From positions 21,003 through 85,002 of the forward strand of contig CAZNYS010000009.1 of assembly GCA_964577305.1 (NCBI GenBank): a DNA stretch of 64,000 nucleotides, in the 5' to 3' direction. The notes beneath the pieces were generated by a model. It saw only the letters and a program-made list of their open reading frames with translations, searched no databases and was not told the origin of the DNA. The position numbers and the translations under genes were made by a program. Shown here in pieces: positions 1-8,725 of this stretch. Within the stretch, counting starts at the first letter, position 1, and each line of letters opens with the position of its first letter. This DNA comes from UBA9300 sp964577305. Lineage in GTDB: Bacteria > Bacteroidota > Bacteroidia > Bacteroidales > VadinHA17.

Positions 1-438
1 CCCGTATTTAAACTGCCTTTTCTTTCGTCAAACAGGAAATACAGAACCTTCCAGTTGAAAGGTGATTCCATGTTGCCTATACCAGATGGCTCATGGGTAA
101 CAGGTGAATATATTCAGGACTGGTTTGATATATCCGATGGTAAAGCATATATAATCTTTACCATGGATGATGGCATTATGTTCAAGATAATTGAAAACAG
201 GATAAAGAGTGAAGGTAAGCTGATACTATATTCATTAAATCCTATTTATGAGCCATTTACCGTCAGGATCAGCGAGGTAAGGGAAATATGGAAATTCGTT
301 CATTATATCAGTGCCGAGCTGCCTGAACCAGTTTTACCTGAAAAGGAATTAATCAATACCGTTACCAGGATGAAGCATGATCTTGATATGCTGAAACAGA
401 AGAACGCTGAATTACCCGAAAACCCAGTTGCCTCCTGA
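1..438 (+). CDS. S24/LexA-family transcriptional regulator, C-terminal part (5' end outside the window)
   Basis: The reading frame is open from base 1, so this is the 3' part of a longer gene; the TTG at 55 is not a real start. The visible 145 residues hold the peptidase S24 signature GDSMLP (Ser codon at 67-69) followed by a beta-rich segment with a candidate dyad Lys in FKII. In this family the S24 domain follows an N-terminal XRE or LexA helix-turn-helix that binds DNA, and the Ser-Lys dyad can drive self-cleavage. The end is a short charged helix (MKHDLDMLKQKNAEL). The last 27 bases overlap, tail to tail, the MobB-like gene on the other strand. The HTH is not visible, so the DNA-binding role is inferred from the family. 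Confidence 0.8.
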   Translation, partial: PVFKLPFLSSNRKYRTFQLKGDSMLPIPDGSWVTGEYIQDWFDISDGKAYIIFTMDDGIMFKIIENRIKSEGKLILYSLNPIYEPFTVRISEVREIWKFVHYISAELPEPVLPEKELINTVTRMKHDLDMLKQKNAELPENPVAS

Positions 439-945
439 GAAAATCAGCTTATCAATATCCGGATTCTTATGAAGTGAATAAATGATCCGTTTTGCTTTCG
501 GTAACAGATCTGATATATCTTTCTTTAATATAACATCTTCGCTGTCAGTGATAAATAATATTCCCGGATCAATATATTTTCCCAGTGAAGGCGATTCACA
601 TACTACAGGTCTGTCCACGGGGATATTGTTGAATACCATTGTGAAGGCTCCTTTGACGTTTCTATCATATGCCTGTATATAGTATGCCTTTTCTGCTCCC
701 GCAGCCAGCATTCTTGATGTGTCCTTGTTACCTTTGATGGAAGTTTCAGTGAATATATTAAAATCATCGCCCTTATAATATTCAAGCAAACCTTCAGAAG
801 GTTCGTGAAAGTGGGGGCTGATCTTGACAGCCACAGGATTTAAACTATTGAATCTTTCAATAATCATGCAGGCCAGGCTGGTCTTACCACTTGTCCTGCC
901 TGTGCCGGCTATGATTAATACATTATGGTATTGTCTTTTCTTCAC
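412..945 (-). CDS. MobB-like P-loop NTPase
   Basis: A protein of about 177 residues with a Walker A loop GTGRTSGKTSL close to the N terminus, preceded by the hydrophobic strand NVLIIA. This arrangement matches the MobB (molybdopterin-guanine dinucleotide synthesis protein B) and related small P-loop NTPases. The frame also runs up to a TTG at 963, but a good TAnnTTTG box lies at 961-968, so the GTG at 945 (MKKRQYHNV) fits better. The rest of the sequence resembles MobB only loosely. The gene converges on the S24 regulator and overlaps it by 27 bases. No molybdenum enzyme with an intact active site is visible nearby, so a role in cofactor synthesis is not supported by context; a general nucleotide-binding role is safer. 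Confidence 0.65.
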   Translation of the reverse strand: MKKRQYHNVLIIAGTGRTSGKTSLACMIIERFNSLNPVAVKISPHFHEPSEGLLEYYKGDDFNIFTETSIKGNKDTSRMLAAGAEKAYYIQAYDRNVKGAFTMVFNNIPVDRPVVCESPSLGKYIDPGILFITDSEDVILKKDISDLLPKAKRIIYSLHKNPDIDKLIFSGGNWVFG

Positions 946-960
946 CTCCCGGATTTCATG

Positions 961-968
961 CAAAGATA
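961..968 (-). promoter_or_regulatory. TAnnTTTG -7 box for the MobB-like gene
   Basis: On the minus strand the bases read TATCTTTG, a perfect match to the Bacteroidota -7 element. It ends 15 bases before the GTG at 945 and argues against the TTG at 963 as the start. Confidence 0.5.
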
Positions 969-1109
969 AGGCTTTTAGACTTAGAATGAGTTCAGTGTTT
1001 TGTGTATTCAGTATTTAATTACATTACAAAACTCAACAGCGGCCTCTTTAGCGGGAGTATTCAACAGCTCATACTCAGCATGAGCACTCAACCTTCTCAA
1101 CTTTCATAT

Positions 1110-1133
1110 CCATTATTCCATTATTCCATTATT
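1110..1133 (+). repeat. Three 8-bp direct repeats upstream of bipA
   Basis: The unit CCATTATT occurs three times head to tail and is followed by a partial copy. It ends 14 bases before the bipA -7 box, where a -33 element would normally lie. Confidence 0.75.
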
Positions 1134-1147
1134 CCACAATTTAGTTG

Positions 1148-1155
1148 TACCTTTG
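1148..1155 (+). promoter_or_regulatory. TAnnTTTG -7 box of bipA
   Basis: TACCTTTG matches the Bacteroidota -7 element exactly and ends 17 bases before the bipA ATG at 1173. No TTG -33 box is evident; the CCATTATT repeats fill that position. Confidence 0.6.
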
Positions 1156-1172
1156 CGGGCTAATTAAAAAAG

Positions 1173-2939
1173 ATGCAATCAATACGGAATATTGCTTTAA
1201 TAGCCCATGTTGATCATGGTAAGACAACACTGGTAGACAGGATTATACAGGAGTGTAACATCCTGAATACCCGTTCTGATTCAAAGGAACTGATACTTGA
1301 CAGCAATGACCTGGAACGCGAAAGGGGAATAACAATCATTTCAAAAAATGTCTCGGTTACTTACAGGGATGTAAAAATCAATATTATTGACACGCCAGGT
1401 CATGCTGATTTCGGAGGTGAAGTGGAAAGGGTACTGAAAATGGCCGATGGTGTACTACTGCTTGTTGATGCTTTTGAAGGTCCTATGCCACAGACAAGGT
1501 TTGTCCTGAACAAGGCCGTTCAGCTCGGACTGAAACCTATAGTAGTAATAAACAAGGTGGATAAGCCAAATTGTAAGCCTGATAATGTACAACAGGATAT
1601 CTTTGATCTAATGTATAACCTTGATGCTGCGGAAGAACAGCTTGATTTCGAAACCGTTTTCGGATCTTCCAAGGAAGGATGGATGAGCATGGACTGGAGA
1701 AAGCGAACGGATAATATAAGGGTTTTGCTCGACACCATCCTGGAAGAGATACCTGAAGCTCCTTATCTTGAGGGTTCTCCACAGATGCAGATTGCCTCAC
1801 TTGATTACTCCAGCTATGTTGGCAGAATAGCTATTGGCAGGATCTTCAGGGGTGAGCTGTCAGCAGGTGGTGATTATACTCTCTGTAAAAGGAATGATGA
1901 AAGGAAGAAAGTCCGTATAAAGGAGCTTTTTGAATTTGTCGGGCTGGGTAAGGAAAAAACTGATAAAATAAGGAGTGGGGATATTTGTGCTATTATCGGA
2001 CTGGAGGATTTCGAAATAGGAGATACTGTAGCTGATCCTGTAAATCCTGAACCTATGCCCAGGATTTCAGTTGATGAACCTACAATGAGCATGCTGTTTA
2101 CTATTAACACCTCACCTTTCTTTGGTAAGGAAGGACAGTATGTAACATCCAGGCACCTGAGGGACAGGCTTTTCAGGGAAACAGAAAAGAACCTGGCCAT
2201 GAGGGTTGAAGAAACTGATTTTGAAGACAGGTTCAATGTTTACGGTAGGGGACTTTTACATCTTTCTATACTCGTGGAAACTATGCGACGGGAAGGATAC
2301 GAATTCCAGGTTGGTAAACCACAGGTCATTTTTAAAGAAGTGGAAGGGCTTAAGAATGAACCCTACGAAACACTGGTTATAGATGTCCCTGAAGTATATT
2401 CCGGCAGAGTGATTGAGCCGGTTACCAGGGTAAAAGGAGACCTTCTGGTAATGGAAACCAGGGGTGACATGTTACATCTTGAATTTGATATACCCGCACG
2501 CGGTTTAATTGGTCTTAGAAATAATATCCTTACTGCCACAGCAGGCGAAGCCACCATGACACACAGGTTCAGGGGATACGGACTGTACAAGGGTGAGATA
2601 GGAACCCAGCATAATGGTTCATTGATTGCTATTGAATCCGGTCAGGTCAGTGGCTATGCACTGGACCGCTTGCAGGACAGGGGAAGGTTCTTTATCGATC
2701 CGGGCACAAAAGTCTACAAAGGACAGGTTGTCGGTGAATATACACGTACAGGAGATCTTGAAGTAAATGTGACAAAAGGAAAAAAACTGACCAATATGAG
2801 AGCTGCCGGCTCTGATGAAAACCTGAAAATAGCCCCGGCAATAAAATTTTCACTCGAAGAAGCCATGGAACATATTAAAGAAGATGAATACCTTGAAATA
2901 ACTCCGCAAAACATCAGAATGCGGAAAATCAGTTTTTAG
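1173..2939 (+). CDS. bipA: Ribosome-associated translational GTPase BipA/TypA
   Basis: A 588-residue EF-G-like GTPase, close to the usual length of about 600. The G domain shows AHVDHGKTT (residues 11-19), the RGITI switch I region, DTPGH (73-77) and NKVD (127-130). After it come the beta-barrel domain, the two alpha/beta domains and the BipA-specific C-terminal domain, with ARGLIGLR and NMRAAGSDE as recognisable family motifs. BipA binds the ribosome and helps 50S assembly and growth under cold or stress. It stands alone, with its own promoter box at 1148, and is followed 56 bases later by a hemolysin III-family gene. No active-site residue is missing. Confidence 0.97.
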   Translation: MQSIRNIALIAHVDHGKTTLVDRIIQECNILNTRSDSKELILDSNDLERERGITIISKNVSVTYRDVKINIIDTPGHADFGGEVERVLKMADGVLLLVDAFEGPMPQTRFVLNKAVQLGLKPIVVINKVDKPNCKPDNVQQDIFDLMYNLDAAEEQLDFETVFGSSKEGWMSMDWRKRTDNIRVLLDTILEEIPEAPYLEGSPQMQIASLDYSSYVGRIAIGRIFRGELSAGGDYTLCKRNDERKKVRIKELFEFVGLGKEKTDKIRSGDICAIIGLEDFEIGDTVADPVNPEPMPRISVDEPTMSMLFTINTSPFFGKEGQYVTSRHLRDRLFRETEKNLAMRVEETDFEDRFNVYGRGLLHLSILVETMRREGYEFQVGKPQVIFKEVEGLKNEPYETLVIDVPEVYSGRVIEPVTRVKGDLLVMETRGDMLHLEFDIPARGLIGLRNNILTATAGEATMTHRFRGYGLYKGEIGTQHNGSLIAIESGQVSGYALDRLQDRGRFFIDPGTKVYKGQVVGEYTRTGDLEVNVTKGKKLTNMRAAGSDENLKIAPAIKFSLEEAMEHIKEDEYLEITPQNIRMRKISF

Positions 2940-2995
2940 ACTTATTTAATAATATAGTTTAAAAGTCTAAATTTACAGCAATAAATAAGTAATAT

Positions 2996-3664
2996 ATGTC
3001 AGAACTAATTGGAAGGTTTACCAAGCAGGAGGAAACTGCAAACTGGTTATCTCATTTCGCAGGGGCTATACTGGCAAGTGCGGGGCTCACTTTAATGATT
3101 GTGGCATCAGCATTGAAAGGTACTGCATGGCATGTTGTGAGTACAACTATCTTCGGTTCAACCATGGTATTGCTGTATTTTTCGTCTGCAGTTGCTCACG
3201 GACTGCCTGCAGGAAGGCTCAAACAGGTATTCTTTATCATTGACCAGGCAGCTATTTTCCTGCTTATTGCGGGCACCTATACACCATTGGCACTCGTAGT
3301 ATTGCATGGCCCAATAGGGTGGGTTCTGTTCGGACTTCAATGGGCAATGGCCATAGCAGGAATAACAATGAAGGTAGTGAAGCCAAACCGTGTTGAATCC
3401 GGTGCCAGGATGATCGATATAATAATTTATGCAACCATGGGATGGATGTTGCTGATAGTACTTATTCCCATAATAAAAGCCCTGCCACTGATGGGTTTAT
3501 TATGGATATTCATAGGAGGTGCATGTTACACCTTCGGAATAATTTTCTACAGAAAAGCTAAATTCAAACATGCACACCTTGTATGGCACCTTATGGTCCT
3601 TGCAGGTAGCATATCACATTTCTTCGCGATATTCTTCTATGTTATCCCGATAAGTGTCCTGTAA
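2996..3664 (+). CDS. trhA: Hemolysin III / TrhA family membrane protein (PAQR superfamily)
   Basis: A protein of 222 residues with about seven membrane segments, the standard size for bacterial hemolysin III homologues. The family motifs are visible: an early NWLSHFAGA with the conserved His, SSAVAHGLP, IAGTYTPLAL and a late HLVWHLMVLAGSISHF. The His residues in the first, second and last motifs form the putative metal site of the PAQR superfamily. E. coli YqfA/TrhA is linked to membrane energetics, and the Bacillus cereus protein has pore-forming activity; a toxin role should not be assumed. It ends 6 bases before the convergent lipoprotein gene. Confidence 0.9.
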   Translation: MSELIGRFTKQEETANWLSHFAGAILASAGLTLMIVASALKGTAWHVVSTTIFGSTMVLLYFSSAVAHGLPAGRLKQVFFIIDQAAIFLLIAGTYTPLALVVLHGPIGWVLFGLQWAMAIAGITMKVVKPNRVESGARMIDIIIYATMGWMLLIVLIPIIKALPLMGLLWIFIGGACYTFGIIFYRKAKFKHAHLVWHLMVLAGSISHFFAIFFYVIPISVL

Positions 3665-3670
3665 TTGAAT

Positions 3671-4492
3671 TTATAATACAGGACAATCAATATCAGCAAG
3701 ATTTGAATCCCAGCAATGCCAGTCATTGTCCAGGAAATAGTCCTCATTCCTTACCCTTCCGGCTTTGGTTATTAAATCCCACTGGATTTCCACAGTTTCA
3801 GCTGACAGGTCAATGGTATACCATGCATTATAATCCAAAGAAGGATCTTTCCCGAAAGTAATGGAGCTGCCGGTTTCGCTCTGGCCGGGTTCAGCATAAA
3901 TATAAGTTAATGAGGAAGTATTTTCTTCATAATCTTTGGTCCAGTCTACTTCAAGGACTTTTACAGGGCTGGCAACATTTTTATAGATATTCCATGAAGC
4001 AGCTGTATGGTCATAGCGCACCACTCCGTCAAACCATTTGAATCCTGCTCCAGGGTTTGCTTCTTCGGCTATCACCATCTCCATCGAAAACTCTTCATTA
4101 TTGAGCCTGGCTCCCGTCAGTGTGGCGATATAATCCGTCTGATTAAATGTAAAATTATATACCCATTCCCATGTATTGTCGCCCAGGTAATTGGCATCCT
4201 GGCTTAGAAGATGTATATAAGCTGCGGCCGGAAGTGCTATAGCACCTGTGGATATTGTACTCCAGAAGACAACGTTGAGGTAAGAATACACAAAATTATT
4301 ATAGGTGGTGCCTTTACCCTTTTCGTCAGGACGGGAATCAAAATCTGAAAAGTCCATAATAAGACTTTCCTGTGGAGGCAGGTCGGGTTCTTCTCCTGGT
4401 TTATCCTTCTTTTTGCAGGAAGTATTAAACATTATCATTGATATAACAAGGATAAAAACCATTGATTTAGAAATTATTGAATACTTTTTCAT
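3671..4492 (-). CDS. Lipoprotein of unknown function
   Basis: A protein of 273 residues. The N terminus is a lipoprotein signal (hydrophobic VFILVISMIMF, then NTSCKKK with the lipobox Cys), followed by a Pro/Glu-rich linker. The mature part is rich in Trp, Tyr and Asn, has alternating beta-like segments and a stretch with small hydrophobic residues (STGAIALPAAAYIHLL). I do not recognise a named domain. It converges with the hemolysin III gene. It is likely anchored in the outer or inner membrane facing the periplasm or the outside. Confidence 0.75.
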   Translation of the reverse strand: MKKYSIISKSMVFILVISMIMFNTSCKKKDKPGEEPDLPPQESLIMDFSDFDSRPDEKGKGTTYNNFVYSYLNVVFWSTISTGAIALPAAAYIHLLSQDANYLGDNTWEWVYNFTFNQTDYIATLTGARLNNEEFSMEMVIAEEANPGAGFKWFDGVVRYDHTAASWNIYKNVASPVKVLEVDWTKDYEENTSSLTYIYAEPGQSETGSSITFGKDPSLDYNAWYTIDLSAETVEIQWDLITKAGRVRNEDYFLDNDWHCWDSNLADIDCPVL

Positions 4493-4595
4493 AATTATAA
4501 ATTCAGGATTTGATTTATAAATTTAGTACGAAAATTATCATGTATTGTTACATACATAATAACTTACGACTATTAATTATTATTGCTTTAGTTAT

Positions 4596-4617
4596 AAAAA
4601 AAGCAGGCTGCAGGCCT
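4596..4617 (-). terminator. Possible intrinsic terminator of the YtfJ-like gene
   Basis: On the minus strand a short GC stem (AGGC, loop CTGCA, GCCT) overlaps the stop codon and is followed by GC and seven Ts. The stem has only four pairs, so this is tentative. Confidence 0.35.
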
Positions 4618-5152
4618 ATTCTTTCGTAAGTTTTATTATTAATTGAATAATATCCTCAACTTCATCATCCGGTACTCGTCCCTTATACAAAGCCCGGCAA
4701 ATACGGTTCTTGTCGGCAATTACTATTGTATAACTGTCCTTCGGTGCATCCCATTTCTCATGCAGCACACCCTCGGTATCAAACAGGATGGTGGTGCCGT
4801 ATTTTTTTTCTTTCCTTTTTGCTATCATCCTGATAATTCCATTGGGCTTCCAGGTGGACTTGGAATCCACTATACCAAATCCTTTGAAATATTCCTTATC
4901 AATCCTTTTATCAATATCAGCCGCCTTGTCAACTTCATCATTGAAATGATCATTTAAGTCTTCTTCGTCCGGATCAACATAGTTTATCTGTAAAACCTTG
5001 CCTTTCCATGTGTCCATGGAATGATCCTGGCCATTAGCGTCGGGCAGTACCCATTCAGGTACTTTCTTGCCAACTTCAAGTTTTGAATTCTGGGAATAAA
5101 CCGTCATCAGTGCAAATGATAAAAATACTGAAATTAGGATAAGCTTCTTCAT
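4616..5152 (-). CDS. YtfJ-like periplasmic protein with thioredoxin fold
   Basis: The frame extends upstream to 5260, but the start at 5152 gives a clean signal peptide (KKLILISVFLSFALMTVYSQ) and 178 residues, close to the roughly 180 of E. coli YtfJ. Visible features are LEVGKKVPEWVLPD, a WKGKVLQINYVDP strand, a TTILFDTEGVL strand and TIVIADKNRICRALYKG near the end. This is the layout of the YtfJ/AhpC-TSA-like group, with no CxxC redox pair. The function of YtfJ is not established. The region upstream of the start contains CAAC-type low-complexity words in the sense orientation. Confidence 0.7.
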   Translation of the reverse strand: MKKLILISVFLSFALMTVYSQNSKLEVGKKVPEWVLPDANGQDHSMDTWKGKVLQINYVDPDEEDLNDHFNDEVDKAADIDKRIDKEYFKGFGIVDSKSTWKPNGIIRMIAKRKEKKYGTTILFDTEGVLHEKWDAPKDSYTIVIADKNRICRALYKGRVPDDEVEDIIQLIIKLTKE

Positions 5153-5289
5153 AGCATGGATTTTATATTTAACAAGCCAAGATAAGCAAAATTTTAAATA
5201 TTGTTGAATTGTTAAATTGTGTAATTGTTGAAGCGTTTTAATAGCTGAATTATTGAGCAATTCTTTAATTTGTATCTATCTTTAAAGCC

Positions 5290-5325
5290 TTATCAACTCT
5301 ATCAACTTTATCAACTTTATCAACT
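5290..5325 (+). repeat. Four 9-bp tandem repeats directly before a start codon
   Basis: TTATCAACT or CTATCAACT is repeated four times without interruption and ends 4 bases before the ATG at 5330. It probably forms part of the mRNA leader. Confidence 0.85.
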
Positions 5326-5329
5326 CATT

Positions 5330-6493
5330 ATGAAAACAATTCAGCTACTCAGACTTACTTTCATAAGCTTTTTCCTTTTCTTCCTTACTGATGTAATTCA
5401 CGGACAGTCAGTATATTACCCTGAAAAAGACAACTGGGAACGTAAAAGTCCTGCCGAAATGGGTTTTAACACTGAAAATCTGCAGGAGGCAGTCGATTTT
5501 GCCCTTGCCAGTGAATATTCAGGAGACAGGGATCTCAGGGTGGCCATTTTAAGGTCGTTTGGCTATGAACCTGGTATGAAGATAGTTGGACCTACAAAAA
5601 AGAGGGGTGGACCGGCGGGAATAATCTTAAAGGATGGCTATATTATATCCGAATGGGGAGATATTGACAGGGTTGATATGACCTTCAGTGTGACAAAGAG
5701 CTATCTTTCCACTGTTGTAGGGCTGGCCGTTGACGATGGTCTGATTACCTCGGTGAATGACAAAGTTTATGAATATGTGTGGGACGGGACTTTTGATGGT
5801 GATCATAATATGAAAATAAGCTGGGGCCATCTGCTTAACCAATCATCAGACTGGTCGGGACAGTTGTTCGGAATGTACGACTGGGCCGACAGGCCATCAA
5901 GAAGGGAGGAACTGGATGAATGGAAATACCGTGAACTGCACGAACCCGGTACTTATTTTAAATATAATGATGTCAGGGTTAACCTGCTGGCTTACTCTGC
6001 ATTGCAGGTATGGCGGCAACCTCTTCCACAGGTCCTTAAAAAGAGGGTAATGGATCCTGTTGGTGCCTCGTCTACATGGAGATGGTATGGCTATTCAGGC
6101 TCATGGGTTGATATAGATGGGCTGAAGGTACAATCAGTGAGCGGTGGCGGGCATTCCGGCGGAGGATTGTTTATTAACACTCTTGATCATGCCCGGTTTG
6201 GATTACTTTTTATGAGAAATGGAAACTGGAAAGGCCGGCAACTGATATCAGGGAAATGGATTGAAATGGCAACAAAATCATCACCGGCAAACCCTTCTTA
6301 TGGTTTTATGTGGTGGCTTAACAGGGGCGAAAGCGTTATGGAAAGTGTACCGGAATCAGTGTTCTATGCATCCGGTTTCGGTGGTAACTATATTGTTATT
6401 GACAGGGAAAATAAAGTTGTCATTGTGACAAGGTGGCTTGAGCCATCAAAGCTGGCAGAATTTCTGAAACTTGTTTACAATTCAATGAATTAA
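5330..6493 (+). CDS. Secreted beta-lactamase-fold serine hydrolase (class C/PBP-like)
   Basis: Starting at 5330 gives a signal peptide (LLRLTFISFFLFFLTDVIHGQ) and 387 residues; the upstream ATG at 5270 only reads through a repeat and is unlikely. The catalytic SxxK motif is S120-V-T-K123, followed by a hydrophobic helix. YFKYND near the middle fits the YxN position, and SGGGHSGGG replaces the KTG box, as is common in esterase or peptidase members. The family covers D-aminopeptidases, esterases and cell-wall enzymes, so the substrate is unknown. It precedes the DapA-family and aminotransferase genes by 62 bases and may be co-transcribed with them. A second family member lies at 17589. Confidence 0.85.
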   Translation: MKTIQLLRLTFISFFLFFLTDVIHGQSVYYPEKDNWERKSPAEMGFNTENLQEAVDFALASEYSGDRDLRVAILRSFGYEPGMKIVGPTKKRGGPAGIILKDGYIISEWGDIDRVDMTFSVTKSYLSTVVGLAVDDGLITSVNDKVYEYVWDGTFDGDHNMKISWGHLLNQSSDWSGQLFGMYDWADRPSRREELDEWKYRELHEPGTYFKYNDVRVNLLAYSALQVWRQPLPQVLKKRVMDPVGASSTWRWYGYSGSWVDIDGLKVQSVSGGGHSGGGLFINTLDHARFGLLFMRNGNWKGRQLISGKWIEMATKSSPANPSYGFMWWLNRGESVMESVPESVFYASGFGGNYIVIDRENKVVIVTRWLEPSKLAEFLKLVYNSMN

Positions 6494-6555
6494 GACGGAA
6501 TACAGATCTGAATGATAAGCAGCATGGGAAAATATATCAATAAATTAATATTATC

Positions 6556-7443
6556 ATGATTAAGTTAAATGGCTTGTATCCACCATTGCCTACATCTTTT
6601 ACAGCAGATGAGGAGCTGAACCTTTCAAAAATAGCTGATAACATCGAGAAGCTCTGTAGCTATAGACTTTCAGGAATACTAATACTGGGGTCTAACGGGG
6701 AAATGGTGATGTTGAATAATAAAGAGAAAAAAAATGTATATGACACTGCCAGGAAAGCAATTCCGTCCGGTAAACTTATGATTGCAGGCACAGGAGCACA
6801 ATCAACACGCGAAACCATACACCTTTCAATAATGGCTTCTGACAGTGGTGCCGATGCTGTGCTGGTCCTCAATCCTTCCTACTATAAAAGGCAGATGAAC
6901 AGTGATGCACTAGTACGTTTTTACCATGATGTGGCAGAAAAATCCCCTGCACCGGTCATAATATACAATATGCCGGCTAATTCAGGTCTTGATATGGACG
7001 CAGAAACAATACTTAAGGCCTCTGAACATAAGAACATCATTGGAATAAAAGATTCCGGCGGTAACCTTGTTAGAATGGCCTCGGTGATAAAGAATGCAAA
7101 GCCCGGATTCCAGTTTCTTGCCGGCTCGGCCAGTTTTCTGCTTCCGGCGCTAAGCATAGGAGCCGCAGGGGGAATAATTGCACTGGCCAATATTGCTCCT
7201 GAATTATGCCTTAATATCTATGATTCATTTAACAATGGCGAATTAGATAAGGCAAAAGAATACCAGCTCGCTGCAGTGGATCTGAATACTGCTGTCACCA
7301 GAAAATGGGGTGTACCGGCATTAAAGGCAGCTATGGATTACCTGGGTATGTATGGTGGAACGGTAAGAAAACCTCTGCTGCCAATCACAGAATCAATTAA
7401 TAATCAACTCGTTGAACTCATAGACAAGGCCCTTAAAAAATAA
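6556..7443 (+). CDS. DapA-family aldolase (dihydrodipicolinate synthase / 4-hydroxy-2-oxoglutarate aldolase type)
   Basis: A 295-residue (beta/alpha)8 lyase, standard for the family. The phosphate/carboxylate loop is GSNGE (residues 45-49), the catalytic Tyr sits in YNMP (Y137) and the Schiff-base Lys is in GIKDSGGN (K165). The family includes lysine-pathway DapA, N-acetylneuraminate lyase, KDG aldolase and 4-hydroxy-2-oxoglutarate aldolase (HOGA). The first-loop motif GSNGE instead of the usual DapA GTTGE, and an alanine-glyoxylate-type aminotransferase 36 bases downstream, fit the HOGA role, in which pyruvate and glyoxylate are released. That assignment is inference from context. Confidence 0.85.
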   Translation: MIKLNGLYPPLPTSFTADEELNLSKIADNIEKLCSYRLSGILILGSNGEMVMLNNKEKKNVYDTARKAIPSGKLMIAGTGAQSTRETIHLSIMASDSGADAVLVLNPSYYKRQMNSDALVRFYHDVAEKSPAPVIIYNMPANSGLDMDAETILKASEHKNIIGIKDSGGNLVRMASVIKNAKPGFQFLAGSASFLLPALSIGAAGGIIALANIAPELCLNIYDSFNNGELDKAKEYQLAAVDLNTAVTRKWGVPALKAAMDYLGMYGGTVRKPLLPITESINNQLVELIDKALKK

Positions 7444-7478
7444 CAATTCAACGATTTAACACTTCAACAATTCAACAT
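7441..7478 (+). repeat. CAAC-word leader before the aminotransferase
   Basis: The spacer is built from variants of CAATTCAAC, TTTAACACTTCAAC and CAATTCAACAT and ends directly at the ATG. It resembles the leaders at 5290 and 40743. Confidence 0.6.
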
Positions 7479-7479
7479 T

Positions 7480-8646
7480 ATGAAAAAACTCCTTATGATC
7501 CCCGGCCCCATAGAATTTGATAAGGATGTGCTTGCTGCAATGGGTAAACCCACACTCAGTCATGTATCAAAAGAATTCATTGATTTATTTGCAGGGTCCC
7601 TGGATATGATGAAAAAAGTATGGATGTGCCCCGGCGGGCAGCCTTTTATAATGGCCGGATCGGGGACACTGGCAATGGATATAGCCGGAGCTAACCTTGT
7701 GGAAAAGAATGACAGGGTGCTGGTTGTATCAACAGGCTATTTTGGAGAACGATATGCCGAATTGCTTAACAGGTATGGTGCTGATTACCGTGTATTGAGG
7801 GCAAGGCCCGGAGAAACAGTACCGGTTGAGTCAATTGAACGTGAACTCAGAACAGGAAAATACAAGATACTGACATTCACTCATGTAGATACATCAACTG
7901 CAGTAAAAGTTGAACCGGAACCCCTGGGTGGTCTTGGATTGAAATATAATGTTATTACCGTGCTTGATGGTGTGTGTTCTGTTGCCGGTGAGAAAATAAG
8001 GCAGCAGGATTGGGGTATAGATGTTGTTCTTACGGCTTCACAGAAAGCTGTCGGAGTTCCCCCGGGATTGGCCCTGCTGGTAGTTTCGGAAAGGGCAATG
8101 GAAAAATTCAGGCAAAGAAAAAGCCATGTCCAAAACTACTATGCCGACTGGACAAACTGGCTGCCGGTAATGCAGGCCTATGAAAATAGAAAACCGGCAT
8201 ATTTCGGCACACCTGCTGTTAACCTGGTTGCAGCTCTTAATATTAGCCTTAAACAGATACTTACAGAGGGTCTGAACAATAGATTTGAGCGTCACAGGCG
8301 TACAGGAATGGCCTTCAGATCCGCACTTAAAGCATTGAATATTAAACAAATACCGGGAGATAAATGCGCAGCTAATACACTTTCAGCACCTTATTACCCT
8401 ACTGGCATAAAACCATCTGAATTCCTGCAGGAGGTTAACAGGGCAGGGGTGATAATAGCAGGCGGATTGCATCCTGAGCTCAAAAATGAATATTTCAGGA
8501 TAGGACATATGGGTAAAATAAACGCTGAAGAGGTAATTGCTACTGTTGCTGCAATTGAAACAGCTCTGAAAAAATGTAAATATGAATTTGATGAAGGTGC
8601 CGGTTTAACTGCAGCTGAAGACGTTATGAAAGAGCATATAAGATAA
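7480..8646 (+). CDS. Class V aminotransferase, alanine-glyoxylate / serine-pyruvate type
   Basis: A 388-residue fold-type I PLP enzyme. It begins with the typical KLLMIPGPIEF, has GSGTLAMDIA for the cofactor phosphate, VLDGVCSVAGE with the Asp that binds the pyridine nitrogen, and TASQKAVGVPPG with the PLP Lys at 189. This is the pattern of eukaryotic AGXT and bacterial serine-glyoxylate aminotransferases. The gene follows the DapA-family aldolase by 36 bases, so glyoxylate released by that enzyme could be aminated to glycine. The leader between the two genes is made of CAAC words (7441-7478). The exact amino donor cannot be told from sequence. Confidence 0.88.
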   Translation: MKKLLMIPGPIEFDKDVLAAMGKPTLSHVSKEFIDLFAGSLDMMKKVWMCPGGQPFIMAGSGTLAMDIAGANLVEKNDRVLVVSTGYFGERYAELLNRYGADYRVLRARPGETVPVESIERELRTGKYKILTFTHVDTSTAVKVEPEPLGGLGLKYNVITVLDGVCSVAGEKIRQQDWGIDVVLTASQKAVGVPPGLALLVVSERAMEKFRQRKSHVQNYYADWTNWLPVMQAYENRKPAYFGTPAVNLVAALNISLKQILTEGLNNRFERHRRTGMAFRSALKALNIKQIPGDKCAANTLSAPYYPTGIKPSEFLQEVNRAGVIIAGGLHPELKNEYFRIGHMGKINAEEVIATVAAIETALKKCKYEFDEGAGLTAAEDVMKEHIR

Positions 8647-8725
8647 TGTTGAAAAATAATCAATAAATTATTACTTTCATATTCAATAAAAATCAATCCA
8701 ATTAATCATTAATCATTAAATACCT

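Noticed and set aside
5270..5329. Longer start for the serine hydrolase at 5270
   Set aside because: The extra 20 residues are only the translation of the TTATCAACT repeats, and the signal peptide begins at 5330.
6556..7443. Lysine-pathway dapA
   Set aside because: No other lysine gene is near, the GTTGE loop is GSNGE, and the partner is a glyoxylate-type aminotransferase; the assignment stays open.
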